From Pokkaliibacter plantistimulans (GTDB lineage Bacteria > Pseudomonadota > Gammaproteobacteria > Pseudomonadales > Balneatricaceae): a DNA stretch of 64,000 nt. The notes under the pieces were generated by a model. It was not told the origin of the DNA. It worked only from the letters and a program-made list of their open reading frames with translations, and searched no databases. A program made the position numbers and the translations under genes. The stretch lies in assembly GCF_046844695.1 (NCBI RefSeq), contig NZ_CP177354.1, forward strand, positions 5,332,001 through 5,396,000, given 5' to 3'. The first letter of the stretch is position 1. Every line of letters begins with the position of its first letter. Shown here piece after piece: positions 63,179 through 64,000 of the stretch.

Positions 63179-64000
63179 TCAACCTTCCAGCAGGGTCAGT
63201 GCCGCTTCGCCGTTGTCAGGTTGCAGCACCAGCACATCACTGTGGATGGCATCCAGAATACGCTCGGCCGTGTTACCCAGCAGCGCCCCGATAAATTGTG
63301 AGCGTGCGACGGTACCCAGCACCACGACCGCATAGCTGTCTTCCCCCGCAATCTTGGGAATCCAGTGCTCGGCCGGCCCCTCACCGATGTGCATGACGGC
63401 AGGCGCTGGAACCAGACTGGCGCTCTGGCCTATACAGGCCTGTCGCCACTGGCTCTCCAGCTGCTGCGCGGTTAGCTCATCCGGGTTGCCTCCCTGCAAG
63501 GGCGGCGGAAAAGCGGATACCAGATGCAGCTGGCCTTCGATACTGCGCGTTACCAGAGCCGCTAGTTGCAAAATGCCCTGATTGAGCAGGCGATGGCGCT
63601 CGCTCTGTGGCTGCCCTTCAATAGCCGCCAGCACCTTGCCGCCCTGCCAGCGAATATCACGCTTGACCAGCAGCACCGGACAGGGGCACTGGCGCAGCAG
63701 CTGCCAGTCAGCAGGAGCACGCCAGGACAGCTGCGAATGACGCGGATCACACTCCTTCACCACCAGTCCGGCCTGCAGACGACTCTGGGCACGCAGCACA
63801 GCATCAGCCAGATCAGGATCAGCATCGGCTTCAATGCAGATATCCTGACCGGCCGCACTGAAGGCCGCCAGCTCCGACTCAAGCCAGGCCTGTCGCTCCA
63901 GGCGCTGCGCCTCGGTACCGGCCACCAGCACTGCCAGCCGGCAATGCAGGCGCTCGGCGATCAAGCGGCCACGCTCCAGGGCAATGGTTTCCTGCTCGTG
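63179..64000 (-). CDS. uspE: Universal stress protein, UspE-like (partial at right edge)
   Basis: The open frame continues past the right edge, so the N-terminus is missing. Two tandem Usp domains are visible. The end of the first reads DWQLLRQCPCPVLLVKRDIRW. The second starts KVLAAIEGQP and ends with the nucleotide-binding loop VVVLGTVARSQFIGALLGNTAERIL-type (cited in part: GTVARSQFIGALLGNTAE) and SDVLVLQPDNG. This tandem arrangement fits UspE, which helps survival under stress and affects motility in E. coli. The symbol is by architecture. Confidence 0.85.
   Translation of the reverse strand, partial: HEQETIALERGRLIAERLHCRLAVLVAGTEAQRLERQAWLESELAAFSAAGQDICIEADADPDLADAVLRAQSRLQAGLVVKECDPRHSQLSWRAPADWQLLRQCPCPVLLVKRDIRWQGGKVLAAIEGQPQSERHRLLNQGILQLAALVTRSIEGQLHLVSAFPPPLQGGNPDELTAQQLESQWRQACIGQSASLVPAPAVMHIGEGPAEHWIPKIAGEDSYAVVVLGTVARSQFIGALLGNTAERILDAIHSDVLVLQPDNGEAALTLLEG

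Noticed and set aside
1..64000. CRISPR arrays, tRNA/rRNA genes, prophage or complete insertion sequences
   Set aside because: None seen on reading. The only repeats found are the two dispersed elements, the GGGAT tract and repeats inside genes.

Overview
The window looks like chromosome from a gammaproteobacterium, most likely of the Oceanospirillales type. It carries a dense set of beta-oxidation genes, several large PAS/GGDEF/EAL proteins, a DUF1302/DUF1329 pair, an AaeXAB-like efflux set and moderately high GC. The assignment is inference from gene content; no rRNA or tRNA gene was found to confirm it.

Layout. 1-3 kb: the branched-chain amino-acid genes ilvI-ilvH-ilvC on the minus strand (ilvC runs off the left edge). 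3-13 kb: small housekeeping and hypothetical genes (DUF1704 metallopeptidase, YbaN, YgjP-like protease, pseudouridine synthase, WYL regulator with a VOC protein), a 7TM-GGDEF protein, and two copies of a short dispersed element with inverted ends (3157-3358 and 13046-13191). 13-20 kb: dinB, a CBS-PAS-GGDEF-EAL protein, a gamma-carbonic-anhydrase-like protein that has lost two zinc histidines, and a CHASE4-PAS-GGDEF protein. 20-28 kb: an acyl-CoA dehydrogenase, the decayed remains of a sugar-binding protein gene, and an AraC regulator divergent from DUF1302 and DUF1329 envelope genes. 28-34 kb: a chemoreceptor, then a citryl-CoA-lyase / CoA-transferase / TctC operon with a divergent IclR regulator. 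34-42 kb: secreted hydrolases (RNase T2, e(P4)-type phosphatase), an inositol-phosphatase-like protein, a very large PAS-GGDEF-EAL protein and an RNA methyltransferase.

42.2-43.9 kb is the most unusual stretch. A CesT-like type III secretion chaperone gene overlaps by ATGA the start of a Ser-rich protein whose C-terminal part has the R / STS / ExE signature of an arginine-type mono-ADP-ribosyltransferase. One extra base splits the effector reading frame, and a sequence resembling an HrpL box lies upstream. No secretion apparatus is in the window, so this looks like an orphan effector-chaperone cassette, either recently broken or read through by an unknown means.

44-64 kb is largely fatty-acid catabolism on the minus strand: fadA, fadB, etfA, etfB, an enoyl-CoA hydratase with a nitronate-monooxygenase-like flavoprotein, a fadD-type acyl-CoA synthetase, an SCP2 protein and a second acyl-CoA dehydrogenase. 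Together with the acyl-CoA dehydrogenase at 20.5 kb these cover activation, dehydrogenation, hydration/oxidation, thiolysis and electron transfer. Between them lie an efflux set (HlyD-like, DUF1656, FUSC) and an M48 protease/DUF898 pair. The window ends inside a UspE-like stress protein.
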